DNA of 39,743 nucleotides from assembly GCA_017617795.1 (NCBI GenBank), contig JAFZVM010000041.1:1-39743 (forward strand), in the 5' to 3' direction. The notes beneath the pieces are model-generated. The model was not told where the DNA came from. It made no database searches and saw nothing but the letters and a program-made list of their open reading frames with translations. Origin of the DNA: Oscillospiraceae bacterium (GTDB lineage Bacteria; Bacillota; Clostridia; Oscillospirales; Oscillospiraceae). Position numbers and translations under genes: made by a program. This document shows positions 23,294-30,580 of this stretch, in pieces; the stretch's first letter is position 1, and every line of letters begins with the position of its first letter.

Positions 23294-23890
23294 ATGGGCG
23301 TCTTTTCGAAATATCACCGTTACAGGGAAGCAGGAGAACAGGCCAACGTGAACAACGTGGAGCGGTTCGGGGAGCCCGTCCGTTCCCTCTTTACCTCCAC
23401 CAAGGTGCTGACCCTGCATCATCAGATCGATATCACGGACGAGCATGAACAGGTCGTATACCAGTCCTGGTCGAAGTTCTTCTCCCTGCGGGACAAGACG
23501 GATATCACGGACGCCGCCGGGAACCGGGTGGCCCACATCGAGCGGAAATTCTTCAGCATCCATGAGCGGCATTTCGTCACCATGGCGGACGGCCTGAGCT
23601 TTGAGCTTTCCACGGAGCTCTTTCACCTGATCAAGGACATCACCAATATCGTCGGGCTGGATTGGCAGCTCCGGGGAAACATCCTGGGCATGAATTTCGA
23701 GCTGTACGACCGGGATGGGAGCATCATCGCGGTGATCAGCCAGAAGATGCTCTCCCTCCATGACAAATACTGCGTGGATATCTACCGGCCGGAGCAGGAG
23801 GCTGTGGTGGTGGCGATCCTGGTCACCCTGCAGCACATGATCCGGGACCGGGAGGCCGCTTCGTCGGTTTCATCCTCCTCCGGAAACTGA
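23294..23890 (+). CDS. LURP-one-related (LOR) family protein
   Basis: This 198-residue protein has the repeated beta-strand pattern of the LOR/tubby-like fold: VLTLHHQIDITDEHEQVVY, FFSLRDKTDITDAAGNRVAHIERKFFS, and WQLRGNILGMNFELYDRDGSIIAVISQK. Proteins of this type in Firmicutes (YxjI-like) are of unknown function; the fold suggests phospholipid or membrane association. It has its own promoter and a strong terminator, so it is a single-gene unit. The start ATG is preceded by the weak site CAGGGGG. The C-terminus is a Ser-rich tail with no known motif. Confidence 0.75.
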   Translation: MGVFSKYHRYREAGEQANVNNVERFGEPVRSLFTSTKVLTLHHQIDITDEHEQVVYQSWSKFFSLRDKTDITDAAGNRVAHIERKFFSIHERHFVTMADGLSFELSTELFHLIKDITNIVGLDWQLRGNILGMNFELYDRDGSIIAVISQKMLSLHDKYCVDIYRPEQEAVVVAILVTLQHMIRDREAASSVSSSSGN

Positions 23891-23901
23891 GCGGATAATC
23901 G

Positions 23902-23940
23902 GATCCCCGACCGGCATGACGCCGGTCGGGGATCTTTTCA
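23902..23940 (+). terminator. Strong terminator between the LOR gene and lon
   Basis: A perfect 14-bp stem (23902-23915 with 23921-23934, loop ATGAC) is followed by TTTTCATT on the plus strand. It also separates the convergent lon gene. Confidence 0.92.
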
Positions 23941-23955
23941 TTGGGATACGCTCGT

Positions 23956-26253
23956 TCAGGCCGACAGGGCTTCCCGGGGGAGGACGCCGGTCTCCAGCAG
24001 GAGCTCCGTCACCGAACTGACCGGGATGATCTCCAGCTTCTCCTTTACCTCCGGCGCCACGTCCTTCAGGTCGAACAGGTTGGCTTTTGGGATATACACC
24101 CGGGTCACCCCCGCCCGCTGGGCGGCCATGAGCTTCTCCGGCAGGCCGCCGATGGGACACACCGCGCCCCGGAGGGAGACCTCCCCCGTCATGGCGATAT
24201 GGGGATCCACCACCCGGTCCGTCACCAGGGAGGCCAGGGCCGTGGTGAGGGTGACTCCCGCGCTGGGTCCGTCCTTGGGTACGCTCCCTGCGGGCACATG
24301 GATGTGCAGATCGTTTTCCCGGAAGAGCTCCGCCTTCTCCGGGAAGGCCGCCTTCACCAGGCTCAGGGCGATGCGGGCGGATTCCTTCATCACGTCCCCC
24401 AGCTGACCGGTGAGGATGACCTCTCCCCGGCCCGGGGTAAAGAGAGTCTCGATATAGAGGATCTCGCCTCCCGCCTGGGTCCAGGCCAGCCCGGTCACCA
24501 CCCCGGCCCGGGGCTCCGGCAGGACCTCGTTATGCTGGATCGGCCGCTCCTCCAGGGTCTCCCGCAGGACCTCCGGGGTGACGACAAAGCGCTCCTCCGG
24601 ATCCTCCGCCACCTTTACCGCCAGGCTGCGGCAGAGGGCGTCGATGTGCTTCCGCAGGCCACGGACCCCCGCTTCCATGGTATAGTCCGAGATCAGCTGC
24701 TCCAGGGTCTCCTCCGGCACCGTCAGCTTCCCCTCCGGGATCCCCATGGCCTCCATGGACCGGGGCAGCAGGTGCCTCCGGGCGATCTGGAGCTTCTCCA
24801 GGGGGCTGTACCCGGTGAACTGGATCACCTCCATCCGGTTCAGCAGGGGCTCCGGGATGCCGTCGGTGGAGTTGGCGGTGCAGATGAACAGCACGTCGGA
24901 CAGGTCGTAGGGCACGTTCATGTAGTGGTCGGTGAAGGTGTTGTTCTGCTCCGGGTCCAGCACCTCCAGCAGGGCGGAGGCGGGACTGCCGTTATAGGAG
25001 GCGGAGAGCTTATCCACCTCGTCCAGCACCATCACGGGGTTGGAGACCCCGCTCTTCTGGATCCCGTCCATGATCCGGCCGGGCATGGCGCCGATATAGG
25101 TCCGCCGGTGGCCCCGGATATCCGACTCATCGTGCACGCCCCCCAGGCTCACCCGGCTGTAGGCCCGGCCCAAGGCCCGGGCAATGCTCTTGCCGATGCT
25201 GGTCTTGCCCGTGCCAGGCGCGCCGACGAACAGAAGGATGGAACCGGACTGCTGCCGTTTCAGATTCATCACGGCGATCTGCTGGATGATCCGTTCCTTC
25301 ACCTTCTTCAGGCCGTAGTGGTCCTCGTCCAGGATCCGCCGGGCGGCGGCCAGGTCGATGTTCCGGGCCTCCTCCTTCTTCCAGGAAAGGCCGGTCATGA
25401 AATCCAGCCAGTCGTAGAGCATGCCGGATTCCACGCTCTCCCGCCCCTCCTGCTTCAGGCGGTTCAGCACCTTCTCCGCCTCCCGGCGGGCGGTCTCGTT
25501 CATGCCGGATTCTGCGATCTTCCGCTCAAACTTCTGCACGTCGGTGATGTTTTCCGGGTGCATCTCGTCCAGCTCCCGCTGCAGGTGTTCCATCTGCCGC
25601 TTGATGGCGGCCTCCTTGATCCGCTGCTGGTTCTCCTTCTGCTGGGAGCTCACCGCCTCGTTGGTGATGCGTCCCACCTCCAGGAAGGCGTACAGGGCCT
25701 TTTCCACCAGCTCCGCCCGCCTGGCCTTGCTGTCCTCCGCCAGAATGGCATAGCGTTCCTCGTTGGAGAGGTTCAGCCAGGGGGACATGACGCAGGCGGC
25801 CATGCCAACGCTCCGGATGCTGTCCAGGATCCCCTCCGCCGCCGGAGCCCAGTCGAAGCCCGCGGCGAATTTCCGCATCTCCTGGAGCAGGCTCCGGAGC
25901 TTTTCCGCCTCCACCGCCGGATCCAGGTCCTCCGTATCGTTCCGGCGGGCGATGGAAAGCTGCACCGTGTGGTCCGGGTCGATATACACGCTCTGCAGGT
26001 CCACCCGGTACTGGGTATCCACCACCGCAAAGCCGTGGCGGTTCACCTCCCGCACGGTCCCGGAGACGCCGATGGGATAGAAGCTGTCCTCCTCCAGCTC
26101 CGTCACGGGCACGTTCTCCTTCGCCACGATGAGGATCAGCTTTTCCCCCGGGCCGACGCCCCGCTGCCCCGCGCTGCGGCGGAGCATATCCAGAGGCAGA
26201 TACAGAGTTGCCTCCGGGCTGAGGATCATGTTGTAGGTCGGTACGACGATCAT
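23956..26253 (-). CDS. lon: ATP-dependent protease Lon
   Basis: The 765 residues are in the usual order. A LonA substrate-binding domain (MIVVPTYNMILSPEATLYLP onwards) and a helical region (QQRIKEAAIKRQMEHLQREL) come first. The AAA+ domain has Walker A GAPGTGKT (344-351) and Walker B VMVLDE (407-412). The protease domain has Ser664 in KDGPSAG and Lys707 in GGLPEKLMA, the catalytic dyad. It degrades misfolded and regulatory proteins in the cytoplasm. The start at 26253 is chosen because AAGGAGG lies 7 bp before it. The N-terminal domain is somewhat divergent and short, but no key residue is missing. A 22-bp pseudo-palindrome in its upstream region resembles the one overlapping the tetR promoter, so expression is probably regulated by that TetR protein. 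Confidence 0.93.
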   Translation of the reverse strand: MIVVPTYNMILSPEATLYLPLDMLRRSAGQRGVGPGEKLILIVAKENVPVTELEEDSFYPIGVSGTVREVNRHGFAVVDTQYRVDLQSVYIDPDHTVQLSIARRNDTEDLDPAVEAEKLRSLLQEMRKFAAGFDWAPAAEGILDSIRSVGMAACVMSPWLNLSNEERYAILAEDSKARRAELVEKALYAFLEVGRITNEAVSSQQKENQQRIKEAAIKRQMEHLQRELDEMHPENITDVQKFERKIAESGMNETARREAEKVLNRLKQEGRESVESGMLYDWLDFMTGLSWKKEEARNIDLAAARRILDEDHYGLKKVKERIIQQIAVMNLKRQQSGSILLFVGAPGTGKTSIGKSIARALGRAYSRVSLGGVHDESDIRGHRRTYIGAMPGRIMDGIQKSGVSNPVMVLDEVDKLSASYNGSPASALLEVLDPEQNNTFTDHYMNVPYDLSDVLFICTANSTDGIPEPLLNRMEVIQFTGYSPLEKLQIARRHLLPRSMEAMGIPEGKLTVPEETLEQLISDYTMEAGVRGLRKHIDALCRSLAVKVAEDPEERFVVTPEVLRETLEERPIQHNEVLPEPRAGVVTGLAWTQAGGEILYIETLFTPGRGEVILTGQLGDVMKESARIALSLVKAAFPEKAELFRENDLHIHVPAGSVPKDGPSAGVTLTTALASLVTDRVVDPHIAMTGEVSLRGAVCPIGGLPEKLMAAQRAGVTRVYIPKANLFDLKDVAPEVKEKLEIIPVSSVTELLLETGVLPREALSA

Positions 26254-26273
26254 GTTCATCCCTCCTTGGGAAT

Positions 26274-26295
26274 AATAAATGAGTGTTCGTTCATC
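26274..26295. promoter_or_regulatory. Putative TetR operator upstream of lon
   Basis: A 22-bp pseudo-palindrome with left arm AATAAATGA and right arm TCGTTCATC is separated by four bases. It lies 20 bp before the lon start, overlapping a TATTAT -10-like box on the minus strand. Its arms match those of the site in the tetR promoter (26915-26936). Confidence 0.55.
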
Positions 26296-26311
26296 ATACG
26301 CGCTGTGAATT

Positions 26312-26336
26312 CCCCGCCGGAGGCGGGGATGGTTTT
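26312..26336 (+). terminator. Hairpin between tetR and lon
   Basis: CCCCGCC (26312-26318) pairs with GGCGGGG (26322-26328), followed on the plus strand by ATGGTTTTTT. On the minus strand, the direction of both flanking genes, there is no T-tract. It may therefore block antisense reading into tetR, or only act as a weak barrier. Confidence 0.4.
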
Positions 26337-26894
26337 TTACGGGATCAGCAGCCGCTGGATCATGCCCACCAGCTCCCGAAGCTGCGGCTCCGGGGAACCG
26401 CCCGCGTGGTTCATGGCCAGGAAGCGCACCGGGGCGATGAGCACCGCCGCCAGATTCAGGTCGCTGCACCGGCGGATGAGTCCCCTGGCCTGGTACCGAT
26501 GGAGGAGCTGGAAGATGCCGCCGCAGTATTCCTGCTGGGAGACGGAATCCGCCAGGGTGGGACAGTGGGCGCACTGCTCCACGAAGCTGAAGATCTCCTC
26601 ATGCTCCACGGAATAGGCGTAGTACCCCCGGACGATGGATTCGATCAGCTCCGCCGGTCCCATCTCCGGCCGGAGCCGCCGGTCCAGATACTGATAGGAC
26701 TGGTAGGAATACTCCCGGAAGGCCGCGGAGAGCAGGTCCTCCTTGCTGGCATAGTAGATATAAATGGTGGCCGGGGAGACCCCCGCCTCCCGGGCGATCT
26801 TGGAGACGGAGGCGCCGTTGATGCCCTCCCGCAGGATCAGGCGCACCATGGCCTCCTTGATCCGCTGCTGCTTTTCATAGTCTCTGGTTCTCAT
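26337..26894 (-). CDS. TetR-family transcriptional regulator
   Basis: This 185-residue protein has the TetR N-terminal DNA-binding domain: QRIKEAMVRLILREGINGAS, then VSKIAREAGVSPATIYIYYASKEDLL (residues 9-56). A helical ligand-binding domain follows, with two Cys (CAHC) near the middle and another pair of Cys nearby. The start is ATG 26894. The promoter TTGACA-N17-TATTAT (26913-26941) is covered by a 22-bp pseudo-palindrome, consistent with autorepression, and a similar site lies before lon just downstream. The context suggests it represses itself and lon and is released by an unknown ligand or stress signal. CAHC could sense metal or redox, which is speculation. Confidence 0.88.
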   Translation of the reverse strand: MRTRDYEKQQRIKEAMVRLILREGINGASVSKIAREAGVSPATIYIYYASKEDLLSAAFREYSYQSYQYLDRRLRPEMGPAELIESIVRGYYAYSVEHEEIFSFVEQCAHCPTLADSVSQQEYCGGIFQLLHRYQARGLIRRCSDLNLAAVLIAPVRFLAMNHAGGSPEPQLRELVGMIQRLLIP

Positions 26895-26912
26895 ACTTCT
26901 TCACCTGGTCCT

Positions 26913-26941
26913 ATAATAAACGATCATTCACTTATTGTCAA
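26913..26941 (-). promoter_or_regulatory. tetR promoter with overlapping operator
   Basis: On the minus strand a perfect TTGACA (26936-26941) and TATTAT (26913-26918) are 17 bp apart. A 22-bp pseudo-palindrome at 26915-26936 (plus-strand arms AATAAACGA and TCACTTATT) fills the space between and touches both boxes, the ideal position for repression. Confidence 0.75.
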
Positions 26942-27048
26942 GGCGGAGTTTTAGCTCCCTTTTCGGGCAGATCAGCGATGGAAAGTCTTTCCTGCAACTT
27001 TTTTACTAATTTTGCGTCTATATGGACAGCAGGAGGGATAATCCCGCT

Positions 27049-27076
27049 TTGTGATCGGCAGGATTCGTGGTATAGT
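27049..27076 (+). promoter_or_regulatory. Promoter for the small membrane protein
   Basis: TTGTGA (27049-27054) and TATAGT (27071-27076) are separated by 16 bp, about 50 bp before the start codon. Confidence 0.5.
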
Positions 27077-27128
27077 TGTTGAAGAAGGCAAAAGCGGCAC
27101 GTCGTTTATCAGGAAAGGAGGTAATCCT

Positions 27129-27548
27129 ATGCCCATGCCGGGTCTTGATCCGAATTTCATCAAGGAGCAGCAGCAGGTCATGCGGATGATCGGGCTGAAG
27201 CGGGCAAAGAAGGTCGAAACGGCCTCTCCGAAAAAGCTGCTGTTCATCCTCATTCCGGTTTTTCTGATCGCTCTGGCAATTACCCTGTATACCTCCGGGA
27301 TATTTGACGAACCGCATACGGTCAGCTGGAACGGCGCGATCTACCGCCTGCCCAGTGACCTCGGCAAGGTGCAGGTGAGCACAAAGCCGGAGGGCTTCAA
27401 ATTTGCCGGGTACCTGGATTCCGAGGAGGAAAACGATTCCGCCAACTGGCGCCCGTTCGGAGAGGTATACGTCAAAGAGGGGGACGACCGGGTCATTTAC
27501 CTCTATCTGACCGCGCCGAAGGGCTATTACAAGGCAAAGAAAAAATAA
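27129..27548 (+). CDS. Small single-pass membrane protein of unknown function
   Basis: This 139-residue protein has a cytoplasmic-looking N-terminus rich in Gln, Lys and Arg (FIKEQQQVMRMIGLKRAKK). One membrane segment follows (LLFILIPVFLIALAITLYT, about residues 38-56), then an extracytoplasmic domain of about 80 residues containing VSWNGAIYRLPSDLGKVQ and FGEVYVKEGDDRVIYLYL. The start ATG 27129 has AAAGGAGG 7 bp before it. It is bounded by its own promoter and a perfect-stem terminator, so it is a single-gene unit. I do not recognise the family. The beta-rich outer part suggests a small sensing or binding domain, but no motif identifies it. Confidence 0.7.
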   Translation: MPMPGLDPNFIKEQQQVMRMIGLKRAKKVETASPKKLLFILIPVFLIALAITLYTSGIFDEPHTVSWNGAIYRLPSDLGKVQVSTKPEGFKFAGYLDSEEENDSANWRPFGEVYVKEGDDRVIYLYLTAPKGYYKAKKK

Positions 27549-27602
27549 ACGCCGGATGGGAACGCCCCCTATCCTGGCCAGGCACTTTATGACTATAGTC
27601 TG

Positions 27603-27637
27603 CGCCCTCCGCCGAATCCGGCGGAGGGCGTATTTTT
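27603..27637 (+). terminator. Terminator after the small membrane protein
   Basis: A perfect 12-bp GC-rich stem (27603-27614 with 27619-27630, loop AATC) is followed by TATTTTTG. It also lies after the convergent 2H phosphoesterase gene. Confidence 0.9.
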
Positions 27638-27644
27638 GTCCGTT

Positions 27645-28154
27645 TCAAGCGGGCAGATCCACGTGATCCACGATGGTGTAGCCGGTTTCCTCCACCCGGG
27701 AGAATTCGATCCGCTCCACCCGGGCGGTAAAGGGGGAAAATTCCTTCCGCAGTACGGCCGCGGCGGCCTCCAGATCCCCATCCGGGTCATACAGCAGGGT
27801 GGTGTGGGGCTGCCAGAGGGCATCCCCGGTCCACCGGTCCAGGCTCCCGCTCCATTTCTCCGCGATCGCATCATGGAGGGCCAGGAGCGTGCTTTCCTTA
27901 TCCGGGGAGGCCACCAGGATGGAGGTGGCGGACAGCAGTTCGACCCGGCTGTAGCGGACGGTGAAGGCGGAAAAGCGGGAAAGGAGCTCCCGGCAGGAGG
28001 CGATGAACCGGTCCTCCTCATCCCCCACATAGGCAGCCAGGGTGATATGGCCGTACAGCTCTCCCGGCCTGCTGTCCCAGGCTTCCCCGGCCCGCCGCAG
28101 GGCGGCCAGCCGTTCTCTGGCTCCGGGATCGATACGGGCGATGACGCATAACAT
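27645..28154 (-). CDS. 2H phosphoesterase / 2'-5' RNA ligase family protein
   Basis: This 169-residue protein has the two HxTx motifs that define the 2H superfamily: GHITL with His36 and PHTTL with His117. These histidines form the active site that cleaves or joins 2',5'- or cyclic phosphodiester bonds in RNA or nucleotides. Length and spacing are normal for LigT/YjcG-type proteins. The start ATG 28154 has GGGAGG 8 bp before it. It follows the cyclic-nucleotide-binding-domain gene by 38 bp on the same strand, with a small GACCCG-GAAA-CGGGTC hairpin in between. It is probably the third gene of that operon. A link to cyclic nucleotide turnover is tempting but unproven. Confidence 0.85.
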   Translation of the reverse strand: MLCVIARIDPGARERLAALRRAGEAWDSRPGELYGHITLAAYVGDEEDRFIASCRELLSRFSAFTVRYSRVELLSATSILVASPDKESTLLALHDAIAEKWSGSLDRWTGDALWQPHTTLLYDPDGDLEAAAAVLRKEFSPFTARVERIEFSRVEETGYTIVDHVDLPA

Positions 28155-28192
28155 GGGTGTTTCCTCCCGGAGTACGGGGACCCGTTTCCGGG

Positions 28193-28687
28193 TCAGCCGT
28201 TTTCGATCTCTTCGATGAGCGCCTGGTAGACGATATGCAGATTATCGTTCTCCCGGCGCAGGTCCCGGACCAGCGTGACGGAGATGGACATGAGCAGCTC
28301 CAGTCCGATATGGGGATACTGCCGGCAGAATTCCTGGAAGGCTGCATAGTCCAGACACAGGGTCCGGCAGTCCGTCTTGGCCCGGATGGTGGCGCTGCGG
28401 GTGCCCTTGTCGATCAGCGCCATTTCCCCGAAGGAGCAATGGTAGCTGTCCTGCAGAGAGGCGGTGACGTACGGCTCCCCGAAGGGGGTCGTCTTCAGTA
28501 CGTCCACGCTGCCTTCCAGGAGCAGATACATCTCCTCCCCCGTCTCCCCTTCCCGCAGGATCTCCGTCCCCGCAGGAAAGCTCTGCTCCCGCATGACCCC
28601 CGCCAGAAGGGTCAGATCCTCGTCGGAAAGCTTGCTCAGCAGAGGGAAGGTCTTCAGATCCCGGATCATATCCTCTTGCGACTTCAT
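28193..28687 (-). CDS. Stand-alone cyclic-nucleotide-binding-domain protein
   Basis: This 164-residue protein is a single cNMP-binding domain of the CRP/PKA-regulatory type. FPAGTEILREGETGEEMYLLLEGSV is the beta-roll start, and FGEMALIDKGTRSATIRA (residues 86-103) is the phosphate-binding cassette with the Glu and Arg that contact a cyclic nucleotide. A C-helix follows, but there is no helix-turn-helix, so it is not a CRP-type transcription factor. Its ATG lies one base after the stop of the channel-like gene, with GGAGGAG inside that gene's end, so the two proteins are translationally coupled. It may be a detached regulatory subunit of that channel. The ligand could be a cyclic mono- or dinucleotide, or none. 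Confidence 0.88.
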   Translation of the reverse strand: MKSQEDMIRDLKTFPLLSKLSDEDLTLLAGVMREQSFPAGTEILREGETGEEMYLLLEGSVDVLKTTPFGEPYVTASLQDSYHCSFGEMALIDKGTRSATIRAKTDCRTLCLDYAAFQEFCRQYPHIGLELLMSISVTLVRDLRRENDNLHIVYQALIEEIENG

Positions 28688-28688
28688 G

Positions 28689-29846
28689 TCAAATCTCCTC
28701 CGCCAGGACGATCAGGCCCATATTCCTGCCCAGGACGTAGTCGTCGGGCGGGTTGAGCAGCGGATGGTTGAGCTCCGCGTCCTTGACCGTCTTCAGTTTC
28801 TGGATGACCTCGCCGTAGTTGCTGGACTTCATGGCGTCGGAGAGGATGGAATGCTTGATGGTCTTCTCCGCCCCCATGTTTTCCAGCACCCCCAGGGTCA
28901 GGATCCCCTTCTCGTTCTTGCAGTATGCCGCCAGCTCCGCATAGGTCTTATCCCGCCATTCCGGCTCCACGGGGAGGATCTGGATGCTGATGCCGTTGCC
29001 GTTGTCGAACAGAGCCCGCAGCACGTTGGCCATGCCCGTGTAGCTGGTGGCGGTGGAGAGAATGTATCGGCTGTATTCCTCGGTATAGATGACCTCGTCG
29101 CAGTTCTGGGCCTCCAGATAATTCCGGTACCGTTCCGTCTGCACCAGGGCGCAGACATGGCACCGGGGATTCAGGGTCTTGATCATCAGGGTGCAGACGA
29201 AGATACGGGAGTCCACCAGCTCCGCGTCCAGGCTCTCATGGGCCTCCCCCAGAACCAGGGCGGTGGAGGCGTTTTTCACGTTGGCGTTCTGAAGTGTCTG
29301 TTCCTCGGTGAAATCCCCACGGATGTACTTGATCCCCTTCAGCTCCTTATCCATGAGCAGGCTCTGGACCTTCAGATCGCTCACGTTGTTCACGATCACG
29401 ATGTCCTCCGCCGTGAGACCGGGGGACTTCCGGAGGATATCCCCGATCAGGGCCCGGATATCGTTCTTCCAGCCAAAGATGATAACGTGATTCGACAGCT
29501 GCTGCACTTTTTTGATCCTCCTTGCGGGACTGTTGACGTTGGCGTTGATCTTTGAGGAAACGAAGCCGATGATCGTGGACAGGAAGAGCATGCTGAAGAG
29601 GATAAAGATCATCAGCAGCCCCCGGCCCTTCCACGTCTTGGGGACCAGGTCCGTGAACCCCCTGCCGAGAACGATGTTGACGTTGTTCCACAGGAGGATA
29701 TCCAGATAGGTCTTGGACCCGCCCGGACCGATCTCCGCATACCAATAGAGGTAGCAGAGCGCCGCGTATACCGCGATGAAGATGAGGACCATGCGCAGGG
29801 TCGACCCCTTGGCCCATTTTTTCAGTTTTGAGAGAAATCTCTTCAT
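28689..29846 (-). CDS. RCK/TrkA-N ion-channel-like membrane protein with atypical filter
   Basis: The 385 residues show a two-TM pore module: TM1 about 19-37, pore helix about 46-60, filter-like GRGFTDLVPKTWKGRG (61-76) and TM2 about 77-96. A cytoplasmic TrkA-N/RCK domain follows, starting at HVIIFGWKND (120). Where potassium channels have TVGYGD, this protein reads GRGFTD, so the second filter glycine is replaced by Thr and an Arg enters the filter. It therefore may conduct other ions or be a CASTOR/POLLUX-like relative. The start at 29846 (MKRFLSKLKK) is chosen because the predicted promoter ends next to an earlier ATG, which would be leaderless. It is coupled to the cyclic-nucleotide-binding protein downstream. 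Confidence 0.82.
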   Translation of the reverse strand: MKRFLSKLKKWAKGSTLRMVLIFIAVYAALCYLYWYAEIGPGGSKTYLDILLWNNVNIVLGRGFTDLVPKTWKGRGLLMIFILFSMLFLSTIIGFVSSKINANVNSPARRIKKVQQLSNHVIIFGWKNDIRALIGDILRKSPGLTAEDIVIVNNVSDLKVQSLLMDKELKGIKYIRGDFTEEQTLQNANVKNASTALVLGEAHESLDAELVDSRIFVCTLMIKTLNPRCHVCALVQTERYRNYLEAQNCDEVIYTEEYSRYILSTATSYTGMANVLRALFDNGNGISIQILPVEPEWRDKTYAELAAYCKNEKGILTLGVLENMGAEKTIKHSILSDAMKSSNYGEVIQKLKTVKDAELNHPLLNPPDDYVLGRNMGLIVLAEEI

Positions 29847-29899
29847 GATCGTATTTCCACCGCTGTTCTGATGTTCCGGAAAGCGTTCTTCCATTTTTC

Positions 29900-29929
29900 A
29901 TTTTACTTTGCTTTCGACAAAAAGTCCAA
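29900..29929 (-). promoter_or_regulatory. Promoter for the channel operon
   Basis: On the minus strand TTGGAC (29924-29929) and TAAAAT (29900-29905) are 18 bp apart. Transcription would start close to 29893, which supports the later start codon at 29846. Confidence 0.5.
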
Positions 29930-29974
29930 GGTTTTTTCTCCGGAAGCGCCGGCCGCCGGTCGGACAGGTTTCTC

Positions 29975-30003
29975 TTGCACAAGCAGGGAATCCGGCGTAT
30001 ATT
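29975..30003 (+). promoter_or_regulatory. Promoter for the small lipoprotein
   Basis: TTGCAC (29975-29980) and TATATT (29998-30003) are separated by 17 bp, 60 bp before the start codon. Confidence 0.55.
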
Positions 30004-30062
30004 CTTAATACTCCCATCATTTCGGGCGCATCCGGTCCGTCAACCGGGAAAGGAAGAAAACC

Positions 30063-30461
30063 ATGAAGAAAACCATCGCGATCATGATGCTGGCCGTTCT
30101 GCTGCTGGGCCTTCTGGCGGCCTGCGGCGGCAAGGGCAGCGGCAGCGTCGGGAACGACCCGCTCCTGGGCACCTACAAGTTCAGCAAGATGGCGAACATG
30201 ACCGTACAGGAATATGCCGACCTCGTGGGTCTTTCTCTGGAGGAAGCGCAGGCGTTCATGATCATTGAGCTTCTGTCCGGCGGCAAGGGCACGCTCTCCG
30301 TTGAAGGCGAAGCCCAGAATATCACCTGGAAAACGGAGGGGGAGAAGTTCACCCTCACCGCAAAGGATGAGAACAACCGGGACGATACCGTCGAAGGCAC
30401 CATCAAGGACGGCGTCATTACCCTGGACCTTGAGGGAGAGCTCATCGAGCTTTCAAAATAA
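30063..30461 (+). CDS. Small lipoprotein of unknown function
   Basis: The 132-residue precursor has a basic start (MKKT), a hydrophobic core and the lipobox LLAAC, so lipidation is expected at Cys21. The mature part is about 110 residues, beginning DPLLGTYKFSKMANMTVQEYADLVG and ending in alternating strands (GTLSVEGEAQNITWKTEGEKF, TVEGTIKDGVITLDLEG). The beta-strand part resembles small lipocalin-like lipoproteins of gut Clostridia. It is anchored to the outer face of the cytoplasmic membrane. The ribosome binding site is GGAAAGGAAG. It has its own promoter and terminator, so it stands alone. Function unknown. Confidence 0.75.
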   Translation: MKKTIAIMMLAVLLLGLLAACGGKGSGSVGNDPLLGTYKFSKMANMTVQEYADLVGLSLEEAQAFMIIELLSGGKGTLSVEGEAQNITWKTEGEKFTLTAKDENNRDDTVEGTIKDGVITLDLEGELIELSK

Positions 30462-30483
30462 ACGGCAGTTATCCTCCGTGCCG

Positions 30484-30518
30484 AACGCCCGCGGGCTTTT
30501 GCCTGCGGGCGTTTCTGT
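30484..30518 (+). terminator. Terminator after the small lipoprotein
   Basis: AACGCCCGCGGGC (30484-30496) pairs with GCCTGCGGGCGTT (30501-30513) with one internal mismatch, followed by TCTGT. The next promoter begins only 6 bp later. Confidence 0.8.
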
Positions 30519-30523
30519 CCGGG

Positions 30524-30552
30524 TTGGAATTTTCTTCGGTGAAGCGTATAAT
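30524..30552 (+). promoter_or_regulatory. Promoter for the DUF169-AAC operon
   Basis: TTGGAA (30524-30529) and a perfect TATAAT (30547-30552) are separated by 17 bp, 28 bp before the start codon. Confidence 0.7.
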
Positions 30553-30580
30553 GGAAAAAAGACAACAAGGAGGAACGGTC

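Noticed and set aside
23941..26616. Long open frame (about 890 codons) on the plus strand
   Set aside because: Antisense shadow of lon; the lon frame has Walker motifs and the Ser-Lys dyad.
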